From the NCBI GenBank assembly GCA_039182515.1, contig JBCDCE010000011.1, positions 1-64,000 on the forward strand: 64,000 nt of DNA, given 5' to 3'. A program made the translations under genes and the position numbers. A model generated the notes under the pieces. That model made no database searches. It saw only the letters and a program-made list of their open reading frames with translations, and was not told where the DNA came from. Shown here piece after piece: positions 1 to 8,343 of this stretch; within the stretch, counting starts at the first letter, position 1, and each line of letters opens with the position of its first letter. This DNA comes from JBCDCE01 sp039182515. GTDB taxonomy: Bacteria > Pseudomonadota > Alphaproteobacteria > Rhodobacterales > Rhodobacteraceae.

Positions 1-75
1 AGGTTCGAAAAGCTCGATGTCATGTACAGAGCTTTCCTGAACTTCGCCCTCATCGTAGACATGATTAAGTGTTAA
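1..75 (+). mobile_element. 3' end of an IS transposase gene (cut by window edge)
   Basis: Frame 1 is open from the first base to the TAA at 73-75 and encodes 24 residues ending in ALIVDMIKC. The pattern FEKLDVMYRAFLNFALIVD resembles the extreme C-terminus of IS5-like transposases as I remember them; I cannot search to confirm the family. The rest of the element lies outside the window. It marks the left edge of the accessory region, next to tRNA-like fragments. Confidence 0.5.
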
Positions 76-163
76 CTCGCCCTAAAAAGAAGAGCATCGC
101 GATGCTCGGGTTTCGACAAGTCTCCCGAGAGGCGCTCAAGATAGTCGCACTTCTCTCGGTTTG

Positions 164-356
164 GCAAGGAGAGTCGGACTAGAACTCGCCCGTCCAAACT
201 GGCACCCTCAGAAGTGCAAAGTTGGGGTGGGACTCGAACCCCTGAAGCAAATTTGTGCCCGGGGTATCAGTTTGGGTACTAGGAATAATCGAAACAAATA
301 ATTATTATTAATATCATTTGTTTAACTCGTTTATATTTGGTCCTCTCCTGGCACCA
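164..356. repeat. Degenerate tRNA 3'-end-like fragments (possible att remnants)
   Basis: At 341-356 the plus strand reads TCCTCTCCTGGCACCA, which looks like the 3' part of a T stem, an acceptor strand and an encoded CCA, but the AT-rich sequence before it cannot form a tRNA. On the minus strand, 226-246 contains GGTTCGAGTCCCACC with a mispaired T stem, and 164-190 contains a GTTCTAGTCC-like T loop ending near TTGCCA. None has a matching 5' acceptor arm, so these are not working tRNA genes. They may be traces of tRNA-directed integration next to the IS end. Confidence 0.3.
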
Positions 357-550
357 AAATTTCTGGCATCATCGTTTCACATTATAGTACCCTGTGCGCA
401 ATGCAGCGGTATGTTCAATTCCCGTTTTATTTCTAGATTGTCTTAGACCCGCTCGCTAAATGCGGGATCAGTATTGGGCGATCAACCTTGAGATTAGCTC
501 GAGAACATCTAATCGCGCTCATATACAATTCGAACGTTGTATAAGCAGAT

Positions 551-568
551 TTTCGCCAATTTTTCGCC
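551..568 (+). promoter_or_regulatory. Tandem TTTCGCC element upstream of the first dynamin-like gene
   Basis: Two copies of TTTCGCC at 551-557 and 562-568 are spaced 11 bp apart, one helical turn. They lie about 200 bp before the start at 767, in the sense orientation. The same arrangement in the same orientation to its gene occurs upstream of the PstS/OmpA gene, and a single copy occurs upstream of the second dynamin gene (11979-11985). The binding protein is unknown. Confidence 0.4.
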
Positions 569-766
569 AGCTTCGTTGGTCAAGACGAGCCAAATCAACT
601 GGGTAGCGAATTATGAAGCACAGCCAAAAGGGTCTAAGACCTCACCTTTTCAACATTGCGAGCGCGCAATGCTGTGCTGCCGATCTGTCGGTGTCATCTG
701 CAACACCCATTCCCCGAAAAGCCAGCACCTAAGTTTGCGTCGCCAATTCATTCTGCGGAAAGCTAC

Positions 767-2863
767 ATGTCAAACCTCTCAGAAAGCCCACTTAGCCAAC
801 ATCTCGCACCCCGCAAGGGCCTGACTCAGGCTGCGACAGACATTGCAGAGGGACGCTCGGATTTAAGCAAAGAGCTGTTAAAGCTCGAAGGCGCCGTCAT
901 GCCGGAAGAGGTTCCCACGATCGCCGAGATCATGGAGCATTTTGATGGGACCGCTGTCCGTGTTTCCCTTATTGGACAAGTCAAGGCAGGTAAAACCGCG
1001 CTTGCAAATGCGCTTTTGGGCGTAAGCAATTTGCTGCCATCTGACGTGAACCCTTGGACCTCCGTTGTGACGTCGTTTCATGTCAACCGACCTGCCCCCA
1101 AAGGCAAAAGCGCTGTGTTTAAGTTTTTTGACCAATCGGATTGGGATGATTTGGTTTCAAACAGCGGCCGTATTGTTGAGCTTGCCAAGAAAGCACACCT
1201 GGACACGAAACTCGACGAACTGACCGAACAAATTGAGGACCTAAAGAGCCGTACAGAAGCCCGTTTGGGGCGCAATTTCTCTTTTCTACTCGGTAGCCAA
1301 CACGCCTTCTCCAAATACAATTCAGACCTCATCAAACGCTATGTGTGTCTTGGGGACGCAGACATAGCCGAAGAGAAAGAGGGTCGCTTTGCGGATCTCA
1401 CGAAATCTGCGGATCTTTATTCCGAAAACGAAGATTTCGCCTATCCGATCACGATCGCAGACACCCCTGGTGTCAATGATCCATTCTTGATCCGCGAAGC
1501 CGCAACTTTGAACAATCTTGGCGACAGCGACATTTGCATCGTGGTGCTGAGCGCGCACCAGGCGCTCAGCTCAGTGGACGTCGGATTGATGCGGATGCTC
1601 AAAAGCCTGCGCGCAAATCGTTTGATCGTTTTTGTCAATCGCATCGACGAACTGGCAAAACCACATGAACAAATTCAAGAAATCCGTGAACACATCGTCC
1701 AGGTTCTACAAAACAACAGGCTCACAGGCGACATTCCAATTGTGTTTGGCAGCGCCGCATGGGCCGAAGCCGCAATTTTGGGCGACCTTGACTGCCTACC
1801 AGAGGATTCAATCGAGAGCCTCAAGTCTTTAGTCGATGCGCGCACGTCTGACATGCCTTTTGATGCGCAAGACGATGAAAACACAAACGGCCTTTTTGAC
1901 GTGACCGGCATCAGCGCACTGCGCGCTGCCATTGACCACAAAGCCCAGCAAGAAGTGTTCCAGCCCGAGATCGCTCGCATTGCCAATCACGCACGCCGTA
2001 TCGCGGAACGCTCATCAGTATATTTGAAGGAAGCTGGCAAAAGCGAGGAAATTGAACCCAACTGGGCTGGGATGAAGAGGGCAGTCCAAGATCTCAAGTT
2101 GATCCGAGACAAATGTGACGAGGCCATTGCAGCGCACCGCGAAAACGCGTTGCACAAAGTGCAAATGGGCATGTCGGGCGCCTATGTCGACTTTAGCAAG
2201 CGCGAAAAAGATGCCCTCTTGGCCTGCATTCAAAGCAAGGGAAAAATCGCAGAGTGGAGCCCCGATACAGAAAAGCTGCGCTCAGAATTGAATGCCATTT
2301 ACTTCAGCTTCGCCAACGATGCCCGCGCCTTCTTCAAGGAAATGAGCCAAAACATGGCGCGTGTCGTGGATCAGGCTTACTCCATAGCACTCGGATCCCA
2401 TCGTGGAGTGAAAATCACTCCACTGCCAGTTTCCGAACCACCCGTTCCACTGACATTGATGCGGACAATGAGCATAGACTTGCGCGCTGGCAGTTCCATT
2501 GAATGGATCAAGCGCAAGCTCGATAAATCTGTTTACGTGAAACAGTTCGAAGACATCACGAAACAAGATTTCCGCACAAATGTTGATGAAACCTGCGCCG
2601 ATAACGTCGAGGTTTATATGGATCTTGTTGGGTCTGAGCTTCTCAACTTCCTCGATGACCATCGCCGGACCATTGAAGGCTTCAAAGACTTCAACGACGG
2701 AAGCATGGATGAGCAACTCAGCAAAATCCTCAACACCGATGGCGAACTGCTCGGTCGCCTCAGAACTCTACGCGACACAAGCGATGTTCTGTACGCCCTG
2801 GAGACCGCTGAAACAGACGAGGCCGACGAAGTCTCTGAAGAAAAATCAGTCGTAAACGGATAA
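767..2863 (+). CDS. Large dynamin-like GTPase (paralogue 1)
   Basis: A 698-residue dynamin-family (Dynamin_N-like) GTPase, probably acting on membranes. The P-loop GQVKAGKT is at residues 70-77, the switch motif DTPG near 232 and NRID near 291. The C-terminal half is helical, as expected of a dynamin stalk. The start at 767 (MSNLSESPL) is preferred over the longer frame from 656 because it matches the N-terminal length of the paralogue at 9691-11772 and follows a GGAAAG sequence. Both paralogues share the segment LLPSDVNPWTSVVTS after the P-loop. The stop is 4 bases before the next GTPase gene, so the two are co-transcribed. Bacterial dynamins often occur as tandem pairs. The family call is secure; the cellular role is inferred. 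Confidence 0.85.
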   Translation: MSNLSESPLSQHLAPRKGLTQAATDIAEGRSDLSKELLKLEGAVMPEEVPTIAEIMEHFDGTAVRVSLIGQVKAGKTALANALLGVSNLLPSDVNPWTSVVTSFHVNRPAPKGKSAVFKFFDQSDWDDLVSNSGRIVELAKKAHLDTKLDELTEQIEDLKSRTEARLGRNFSFLLGSQHAFSKYNSDLIKRYVCLGDADIAEEKEGRFADLTKSADLYSENEDFAYPITIADTPGVNDPFLIREAATLNNLGDSDICIVVLSAHQALSSVDVGLMRMLKSLRANRLIVFVNRIDELAKPHEQIQEIREHIVQVLQNNRLTGDIPIVFGSAAWAEAAILGDLDCLPEDSIESLKSLVDARTSDMPFDAQDDENTNGLFDVTGISALRAAIDHKAQQEVFQPEIARIANHARRIAERSSVYLKEAGKSEEIEPNWAGMKRAVQDLKLIRDKCDEAIAAHRENALHKVQMGMSGAYVDFSKREKDALLACIQSKGKIAEWSPDTEKLRSELNAIYFSFANDARAFFKEMSQNMARVVDQAYSIALGSHRGVKITPLPVSEPPVPLTLMRTMSIDLRAGSSIEWIKRKLDKSVYVKQFEDITKQDFRTNVDETCADNVEVYMDLVGSELLNFLDDHRRTIEGFKDFNDGSMDEQLSKILNTDGELLGRLRTLRDTSDVLYALETAETDEADEVSEEKSVVNG

Positions 2864-2867
2864 GCTC

Positions 2868-4157
2868 ATGTGTGCCGTACAAATCTCGGAGAGCGCTTAC
2901 AGCGCAATGCAAGCTTGGCAGGGTGACAAACCCGTTGCCGCGCTCATGGGCGAGTTCAGCGCCGGTAAATCAACGCTTTTGAACTTCATTTTGGGCGAAG
3001 ACGTTGCGCAGATCAATGTCAAAGCAACGCATATGCCGCCCATATGGATCACATATGCGCAGACACCGTTCTCTATTGGACTTCGTCACGATGGAACTGA
3101 AGAAGAGATCGATCTGAGCCGCGGAGACATCAACTTCCGCAAGACCTATCTTGCCATTCGCGTAGGCAGGAGCCTGCCTGCCCTTTTGAAGTGCGACATC
3201 ATCGACGCGCCTGGCATATCAGATCCCAATCTTCCTAAAGACGCGCTGCGCTTTCTCTCGCGCTATATGGATTTTGCGATATGGTGCACGGCTGCCAATC
3301 AAGCTTGGCGGCAAACGGAACGGGCTGCGTTCAAGAAACTGGCCAAATCCACACGTGACAACAGCATCCTTGTCGTCACCCGTGTCGACAAGCTCCGCAA
3401 AGATACAGATCGTGCGAAAGTCATGAAGCGCATCACCCGTGACGCCGGCAAACTCTTCTCACAGATCGTCGCCCTGCAAACACCCAAGGCGGCCGCCCTA
3501 AGCGCGGACGACCGCACAAACGATCCCGATGGCGCCTGGGTAACAACTGGTGGGTATGATTTTGAAACAGCCTTTTGCGAGGCCATTTCCGCAATCGACG
3601 TTTCCGACAGAACGCCCGCCGCTCAGGCGAACGCATCAGCGCAAACGCCAACAACCTCGCAGCCGACGAAAACTACCAAAAGCGCTTCGGCGCCCAAGAT
3701 CTCGGATGGGAATTCCCCCATCGAGCCTTCCCCCGATCGGGTCGCCGTAGAGCCGGTCACAACTTCACTATCAAACCAAAAGACGACAAAGGAAACTAAA
3801 ATGGCATCTACAGATATCACCAAACTCAATGACATTTCCGGCTTCATCGGCGCTTGCCTGGTCGATACCGAAACTGGCCTGATGATGGCGTCAGAAGGCG
3901 GCGACAACTTCGATCTCGAAGCCGCTGGCGCAGCAAACACTGAAGTGGTTAAAGCTAAAATGGCCGCGATGAAAATGCTCGGCATCGACGAAGCAATCGA
4001 CGACATTCTCATCACGCTGGGCAGCCAGTTCCACCTCATCCGCCCTCTCGCAGACACGCCAAGCGTATTCCTTTACACCGCGCTGGACAAAAAATCTGCG
4101 AACCTCGGCATGGCGCGTGTGCAGGTGAAAAAGGTTGAGAACACACTCGAGCTCTAA
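2868..4157 (+). CDS. Dynamin-like small GTPase fused to a Roadblock/LC7 domain
   Basis: A 429-residue protein. The N-terminal GTPase has P-loop GEFSAGKS (28-35), DAPG at 113-116 and TRVDK near 171-175. A Pro/Ser/Thr-rich linker spans about 250-311. Residues 312-429 match the Roadblock/LC7 pattern: a turn around VDTETGLMMAS, then a strand HLIRPLAD and the closing ANLGMARVQVKKVE. Roadblock proteins such as MglB act as GTPase-activating partners of small GTPases, so the fusion suggests built-in GTPase control. An in-frame ATG at 3801 with its own Shine-Dalgarno sequence could also yield the Roadblock domain as a free protein. The next element downstream is a terminator, so this ends a two-gene operon. 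Confidence 0.85.
   Translation: MCAVQISESAYSAMQAWQGDKPVAALMGEFSAGKSTLLNFILGEDVAQINVKATHMPPIWITYAQTPFSIGLRHDGTEEEIDLSRGDINFRKTYLAIRVGRSLPALLKCDIIDAPGISDPNLPKDALRFLSRYMDFAIWCTAANQAWRQTERAAFKKLAKSTRDNSILVVTRVDKLRKDTDRAKVMKRITRDAGKLFSQIVALQTPKAAALSADDRTNDPDGAWVTTGGYDFETAFCEAISAIDVSDRTPAAQANASAQTPTTSQPTKTTKSASAPKISDGNSPIEPSPDRVAVEPVTTSLSNQKTTKETKMASTDITKLNDISGFIGACLVDTETGLMMASEGGDNFDLEAAGAANTEVVKAKMAAMKMLGIDEAIDDILITLGSQFHLIRPLADTPSVFLYTALDKKSANLGMARVQVKKVENTLEL
3788..3803 (+). promoter_or_regulatory. Internal ribosome binding site and start for a free Roadblock protein
   Basis: AAAGGAAAC lies a few bases before ATG 3801, in frame with the fusion gene and exactly at the linker/Roadblock junction. 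Starting here would give a 118-residue stand-alone Roadblock/LC7 protein (3801-4157). Position and spacing suggest either two products from one gene or a fairly recent fusion of two genes. Confidence 0.5.
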
Positions 4158-4177
4158 GCGAGAGAACTCAAACAACA

Positions 4178-4212
4178 AAAAAACAGGGTCGCATCAGCGG
4201 CCCTGTTTTTTT
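4178..4212 (+). terminator. Rho-independent terminator of the plus-strand dynamin operon
   Basis: The stem ACAGGG/CCCTGT with a short loop is followed by seven T residues, 20 bases after the stop of the GTPase-Roadblock gene. A-rich sequence before the stem would also pair with the T run. Confidence 0.85.
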
Positions 4213-4293
4213 GTGCTCTGCATCAATTAATTACAGCGGACCCAAAACCAACCTCAAAGGTTCGGTTTTTGTGACTGAGGCAATTACAACCGT

Positions 4294-4586
4294 TTAAACA
4301 CTGTTGAAGCCACATAAGCGCTTCACCCCGAAACCCAAGCCAATCTTAAATTTAGGTACGCTGGGCCGCACTCGCGGTCGTCCCATCGCCACGTCGGTCA
4401 GCCCTAATCGCCCCTCCAAAAGGAAGTGGTCTTCGTAGATCGCTGAGATCCGATCTATTTGATCCTTAAGACCCGTTGCTTGGATTGATGCCCCAACCAA
4501 AATTCTTCAAGTGGTATACACAAAGCATCTAAGGCACCGTTCAAGAGCGCCTTATAGGCGAGCCCATGCGCCTGTATGAAAGGCAC
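4294..4586 (-). pseudogene. Possible decayed gene of unknown origin
   Basis: Two minus-strand frames look protein-like one after the other: a GTG-initiated frame from 4586 (reading AHGLAYKALLNGALDAL) that stops early, and a second frame ending at 4294 that contains QIDRISAIYEDHF. They would join through a frameshift near 4500. I do not recognise the family. It could also be chance coding-like sequence between two terminators. Confidence 0.25.
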
Positions 4587-4620
4587 AAAAAAACGCCGCC
4601 TGATCATGGATCAAGCAGCG
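4587..4620 (-). terminator. Rho-independent terminator after the PilJ-domain gene
   Basis: On the minus strand a 12-bp stem (CGCTGCTTGATC against GATCAGGCGGCG, with G-T pairs) closes a CAT loop and is followed by seven T residues, 45 bases after the stop of the gene ending at 4665. Confidence 0.85.
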
Positions 4621-4664
4621 CTTCTATTAATCGCGGCTAGGGACCGCGCTTTGTAAGTGCTTGC

Positions 4665-5585
4665 TTAGAGATTAAGCTTGCTTGCGTCGCTATAGAGGCC
4701 GACGATCGTGTTCATTTTGCCGGTCAAAGAATTGAAGGTGGTGAACATCGCCGTCACATCCGCCTCTGACAAGTCGTCACCCGCCGACACACGGTCCAAG
4801 AGTGGCTGTACGCCTGCCCAAACCTGCAAAACCTCGTCCAAGCGGTTGTTGATGTCATCGTTGTCGATGGGTTGGATGCCCGCGGCAGGCAACCCAAAGC
4901 GCAAAGCTTGCGCCGACACGTTGAACATCTTGCGCGCGCCTTCGAGCTCCTTTTGCGCCTTTTCAGATCCGTAACCCGTGGCAATCAAGCACGCGTTCTT
5001 GGAGATCCGCTGGGACAGCATCCGCTGGCGTCCAGCGATATCGATGGCGAGGGCGTCTTTGCCCAAAAGCGCTGTTGGATCGGAATATTCACGGACCACT
5101 TCAGAGACCAAAAGCTTGGCTGCGGCCAGAAGCGGCGCGCTTTCGTCTTTGAGGAAAGGAATGATCTCAGAGGCCTCTTGTTCCGCAACCGGCTTGGAGG
5201 TGGCGTCAAAAACGCGGCCCCAGGTTTTGTGAACGTCTTGGATCTTGGCAATCACTTTGCGGTCTTTTTCCGCGCCGATCATGCCCAGCTCAGTGTCGCC
5301 CTTCTCAAGACCCGTGATGATCTTTTGAAAGAGCGCGCGGGACTTCATCAAAAGCTCTTCGCTGGCTTCTGGTTTAATGCCTGCATGGGCATAACAGGCT
5401 GTGTTTGGAATGCGCTGGCTCAACATCCGCAGTTTGCCGGAGCTATCCACGCGCTCACTGCCCCCAACCTCTTCAATGAACCCAGTTTTTTGCGCGTCTG
5501 CTGTCTCAGAGATCGCAGGTCCAAAGCTTGTTCCGACGATCAATGCAGCGGCGCAAACGGTCTTATGAAGATTTTTGGACAACAT
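4665..5585 (-). CDS. Exported protein with two PilJ-type sensor domains
   Basis: A 306-residue protein with a signal peptide (about 1-26) and no later membrane segment, so probably periplasmic. Two repeats carry the hallmark of the PilJ/NarX-type sensor module: LRMLSQRIPNTAC near 53-65 and RQRMLSQRISKNAC near 187-200. Each is followed by long helices. In PilJ and NarX this domain is the periplasmic part of a transmembrane receptor. Here there is no HAMP, methyl-accepting or kinase domain, so signalling must pass through a partner. The gene stands alone with its own terminator, downstream of the PstS/OmpA gene in the same orientation. A role as periplasmic sensor for the kinase encoded at 15381-17987 is inference. 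Confidence 0.8.
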   Translation of the reverse strand: MLSKNLHKTVCAAALIVGTSFGPAISETADAQKTGFIEEVGGSERVDSSGKLRMLSQRIPNTACYAHAGIKPEASEELLMKSRALFQKIITGLEKGDTELGMIGAEKDRKVIAKIQDVHKTWGRVFDATSKPVAEQEASEIIPFLKDESAPLLAAAKLLVSEVVREYSDPTALLGKDALAIDIAGRQRMLSQRISKNACLIATGYGSEKAQKELEGARKMFNVSAQALRFGLPAAGIQPIDNDDINNRLDEVLQVWAGVQPLLDRVSAGDDLSEADVTAMFTTFNSLTGKMNTIVGLYSDASKLNL

Positions 5586-5770
5586 GCTTTACTCGCTTTC
5601 TTTCTATCTTGCTGTGCTTTAGCCAACGCAGGGGGCAACAACTGACCGACTGGGCATTGGCAACTTTGCTAATTGAGGGGATTTGTCACTCGGGCTCTGC
5701 GATCATGCACAGGCCTCTAGAGGTGACATGAGCTGGCGATAGTCACCGCCAGCCCAAACTAGGGTCAGGC

Positions 5771-7378
5771 TTAGCCGGCGATGCCGTCTGCTGACACCCA
5801 CACTTCGACGCGGCGGTTGATGCTGCGGCCATCTTCACTCACGTTGCACGCGGATGGGGCAATTTCACCGTAGCCGTTGGTGGCCATTTCCAGACCGTTC
5901 AGACGATCCCCGGCAAATGACTGCAATTCGTCCATGACCTTCTGCGCGCGGCTCTGAGACAAAGCGCGGTTGCTGTCAAACGCACCGACGTTATCTGTAA
6001 AGCCCACAAACATAACGGTTGTTCCCGATGGTTTGGTTTCCAAGAAAGATGCCAAACGCTCCATATCGATACGCGCCCGTTCATCAAGCTTCGAAGAGCC
6101 TGTGCGGAAGCGGAAGGTTGTGGACAAGCGGTCGAAATCCACCATCTGGCCCAACATTTCGCGCATCACGCCTGCTTCATAGGCATCTGCTTTTGGGTCC
6201 AGGAGCATGCGGGCACGGCTGCCATCCAAAGGCTGAGGCTTTTTCTCAACGCCCAGGCCGATGAAGCCTGCTTTCGCGATCACTTCGTCTGCCGATGGGG
6301 ATTTGGCAAAGGTCAGGAACTCTTGAGACTGATCGCTCAGGTTGTCGCCGCGGTTGTAGAGATACAGACGGCGCTGAAGGGCATACTCTTCTGTCCGTGC
6401 TGAGAACGCGTCAGGCACCATTGTGATGCCGCAGCTGTTTTCGAGCGCAAGCGGCTTGGCGCCACGCTGGAAGGCGTAAGATACATAACCGATGGCGTTT
6501 GGATCTTCGTTCACGGCCGCCGCAATCGCGGTATCGTCCTCAAGAACGTTTGTGTTCGGCGCAATCTCAATGTCGGCGCTACCGAAGACAGCTTCATCGA
6601 TAACTGCGCGGTTACCACTGCCTTTTGCACGATCATAGAGCGTGATGGGGGCGTCTTTGCCGCCAACTTCGCTCCAGTTTTTGATCTGACCGGAATAGAT
6701 CGCGGCCACATCTTGCATAGAGAGCTTACGCAGTGGGTTGTCAGGGTGAACGATCATCACGAGGCTATCGATCGCAACAATGTGCTCTTGGCTCGGGCTG
6801 ATCATGGAGCCAGCGCCAGCTTTTTTCAGAGCGCGTGCTTCGTTTGGCTTGATGCGACGAGAGGCCAGACCAATTTCAGATTCGCTGTTGAGCAAGGCTG
6901 AAAACGCGTCGTCCGTTGCGGATGAAGTGACCAGGTAGGAACCCAGTGGATCGCCAAAACCTTGCTCGCCGATGAACTCAGCAATAATCTCGCCTTTTTG
7001 GTTTGTTGCTGTGATGGTGCTTTCCGCATCCAAGAACCCAGCATAGCCTTCCAGCAGGAGTGGCATCATACCTTGGGCAATCGTGTCAGCACCGGAGATT
7101 TTGATGTCTGCTTCCGCAACTTCGAAGTCTGGGCAGGCGTCGCCTTCACAGCGCACACGTGACGCGGAGATGCGCAGATCGCCAAGATCGGTGCGCACGA
7201 TGTAGGTGTTGTCTTCGAAACCGATGAGCTCACCTTCGATGTTCACCGTGCCGTCTGTGGACTTCAGAGCCACTTCGTCTGCAAAGGCAAATCCAGGTGT
7301 CAACAAAGCGCCCGCAACAGCCAACGCACGAAACGCGGATGAGCCACACAAAGCTTTCAAATTAAGATTGTTGATCAA
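5771..7378 (-). CDS. PstS-like binding domain fused to an OmpA peptidoglycan-binding domain
   Basis: A 535-residue exported protein. The TTG at 7378 is chosen because AGGAG lies 8 bases before it and a clean signal peptide follows (cleavage after about residue 33, AFA/D); the longer frame from 7402 starts at another TTG upstream of that site. After a small beta domain (34-80) comes a PstS-type phosphate-binding fold (about 85-345; signatures ISGADTIAQG and YDRAKGSGNRAV). An OmpA C-terminal domain follows from about 420 (FRTGSSKLDERA, GFTDNVGAFDSNRALSQSRA, INRRVEVWV). OmpA domains bind peptidoglycan, so the ligand-binding part is probably anchored to the wall. No pstCAB genes are near, so a transport role is unlikely. 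Confidence 0.85.
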   Translation of the reverse strand: MINNLNLKALCGSSAFRALAVAGALLTPGFAFADEVALKSTDGTVNIEGELIGFEDNTYIVRTDLGDLRISASRVRCEGDACPDFEVAEADIKISGADTIAQGMMPLLLEGYAGFLDAESTITATNQKGEIIAEFIGEQGFGDPLGSYLVTSSATDDAFSALLNSESEIGLASRRIKPNEARALKKAGAGSMISPSQEHIVAIDSLVMIVHPDNPLRKLSMQDVAAIYSGQIKNWSEVGGKDAPITLYDRAKGSGNRAVIDEAVFGSADIEIAPNTNVLEDDTAIAAAVNEDPNAIGYVSYAFQRGAKPLALENSCGITMVPDAFSARTEEYALQRRLYLYNRGDNLSDQSQEFLTFAKSPSADEVIAKAGFIGLGVEKKPQPLDGSRARMLLDPKADAYEAGVMREMLGQMVDFDRLSTTFRFRTGSSKLDERARIDMERLASFLETKPSGTTVMFVGFTDNVGAFDSNRALSQSRAQKVMDELQSFAGDRLNGLEMATNGYGEIAPSACNVSEDGRSINRRVEVWVSADGIAG

Positions 7379-7480
7379 GGCAATATCTCCTCTACGCTGC
7401 AAACACCCGGACCGAAGTCATTCCACTCGTAAATCGTCAGGTGCCGATCAAACTCGGACTGAGGTATGAAAATGCCAAAA

Positions 7481-7516
7481 GGCGAAAGTTGGGCGAAAGA
7501 TCGGCCAATTTCCGCC
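7481..7516 (-). promoter_or_regulatory. Shared promoter elements upstream of the PstS/OmpA gene
   Basis: In the gene's sense direction the order is GGCGGAAATTGGCC (7503-7516), then TTTCGCC twice with 11-bp spacing (7492-7498 and 7481-7487), about 100-140 bp before the start. A 13-of-14 match to the first element occurs at 12037-12050, and the second resembles 551-568. This suggests co-regulation of the locus. Confidence 0.45.
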
Positions 7517-7563
7517 TACCGTCGCTTTACACCTAAGGTTGTAAAATCTAGAGCGCGTTGTTT

Positions 7564-8343
7564 TTATTTGTAAAATTCACGGTAAATGCTGATGAGGTCA
7601 CCGCTCTTGAACAAAAAGAGCAATGTGTCAGCATTATAGCGGGCGATACCTACCGACTGTCCGGCCTCGAAACCATCTTCAAACAAAGACAAACATCCAC
7701 CTGAGGTTGTATCTCCTCGGAGCCCAGATATTCCCTCTACATAGGCATCCAACTGACGCGACAAGATGAGTCGCAGCCCCGCCACATCTGGCCCTGTCCC
7801 ATCCGTGCTTACGACCTCGCCTGCCTTGACTTGAATCGCCGCAATATAGCGCTTCTTGGCCCGCTCTAGGAAGGTTTCAAAATCGTTCTGCTCGGCTGCA
7901 ACGAAGGGTTTGTCTTGCAATTCCACGGCGATCCGCTCTGCAAAAATGCTGCCCGACAGCCCTTCTGCTTCTAGGGCCAGCGGAGCGGTTTCTACCGTGA
8001 GGCTTCCGGTCTCTTGCGCATGTTTCGCAAAGCTTTGGATCACCTTGCTTGCAAGAGCACAATCGCTTTTGTTCTCAGATGACAAAGGTTTGCCGATCAC
8101 CGAAGCGTGCGAAATAGGCTCGGCATCTGTGATCATCACCAGCCGCCGGCCCCCAATTTGCAAAGTTAAGAGAGCGTCGTTCGATACAAACGAGAGTGAT
8201 GCGCCCAAGAGCGCAGTGTCGATTTCTTGCAAGATGACGTCGAGCGCAGATTGCGCATCCAGCACACGTTGCCCATTCTCAAACGTGGGATTTTCGCTCG
8301 CTAAAGTCGCCAGGCGCTTTTGAAGGTCGCTCTCATTGCTCAT
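7564..8343 (-). CDS. Unknown protein of the GTPase cassette (259 aa)
   Basis: I do not recognise this protein. It is acidic and soluble, with no signal peptide or membrane segment. Its first 20 residues are helical, followed by alternating strands and helices (for example LSFVSNDALLTLQIGGRRL) and a C-terminal strand pair ending DTLLFLFKSGDLISIYREFYK-like. Its ATG overlaps the stop of the 119-residue gene (ATGA), so the two are translationally coupled. It is the last gene of the minus-strand dynamin cassette. A Roadblock-like fold is conceivable from the strand pattern but is not shown by any motif I can name. Confidence 0.75.
   Translation of the reverse strand: MSNESDLQKRLATLASENPTFENGQRVLDAQSALDVILQEIDTALLGASLSFVSNDALLTLQIGGRRLVMITDAEPISHASVIGKPLSSENKSDCALASKVIQSFAKHAQETGSLTVETAPLALEAEGLSGSIFAERIAVELQDKPFVAAEQNDFETFLERAKKRYIAAIQVKAGEVVSTDGTGPDVAGLRLILSRQLDAYVEGISGLRGDTTSGGCLSLFEDGFEAGQSVGIARYNADTLLFLFKSGDLISIYREFYK

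Larger units (their letters stand above)
76..766. other. Gene-free leader between the IS remnant and the first dynamin gene
   Basis: No convincing gene is visible in these 690 bases. The first part holds fragments resembling tRNA 3' ends, the stretch around 290-340 is very AT-rich, and a tandem TTTCGCC repeat lies at 551-568. The open frames here (537-824 and the 5' extension of the dynamin frame from 656) have no ribosome binding site and look spurious. Confidence 0.6.

Noticed and set aside
164..356. Functional tRNA genes
   Set aside because: T-stem mismatches and absence of 5' acceptor, D and anticodon arms; only 3'-like fragments remain.
4665..5585. Methyl-accepting chemotaxis receptor
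   Set aside because: Only the PilJ-type sensor modules are present; no HAMP, coiled-coil signalling region or che genes.
5771..7378. Phosphate transport PstS
   Set aside because: The PstS-like domain is fused to OmpA and no pstC, pstA or pstB gene is near, so transport is unlikely.
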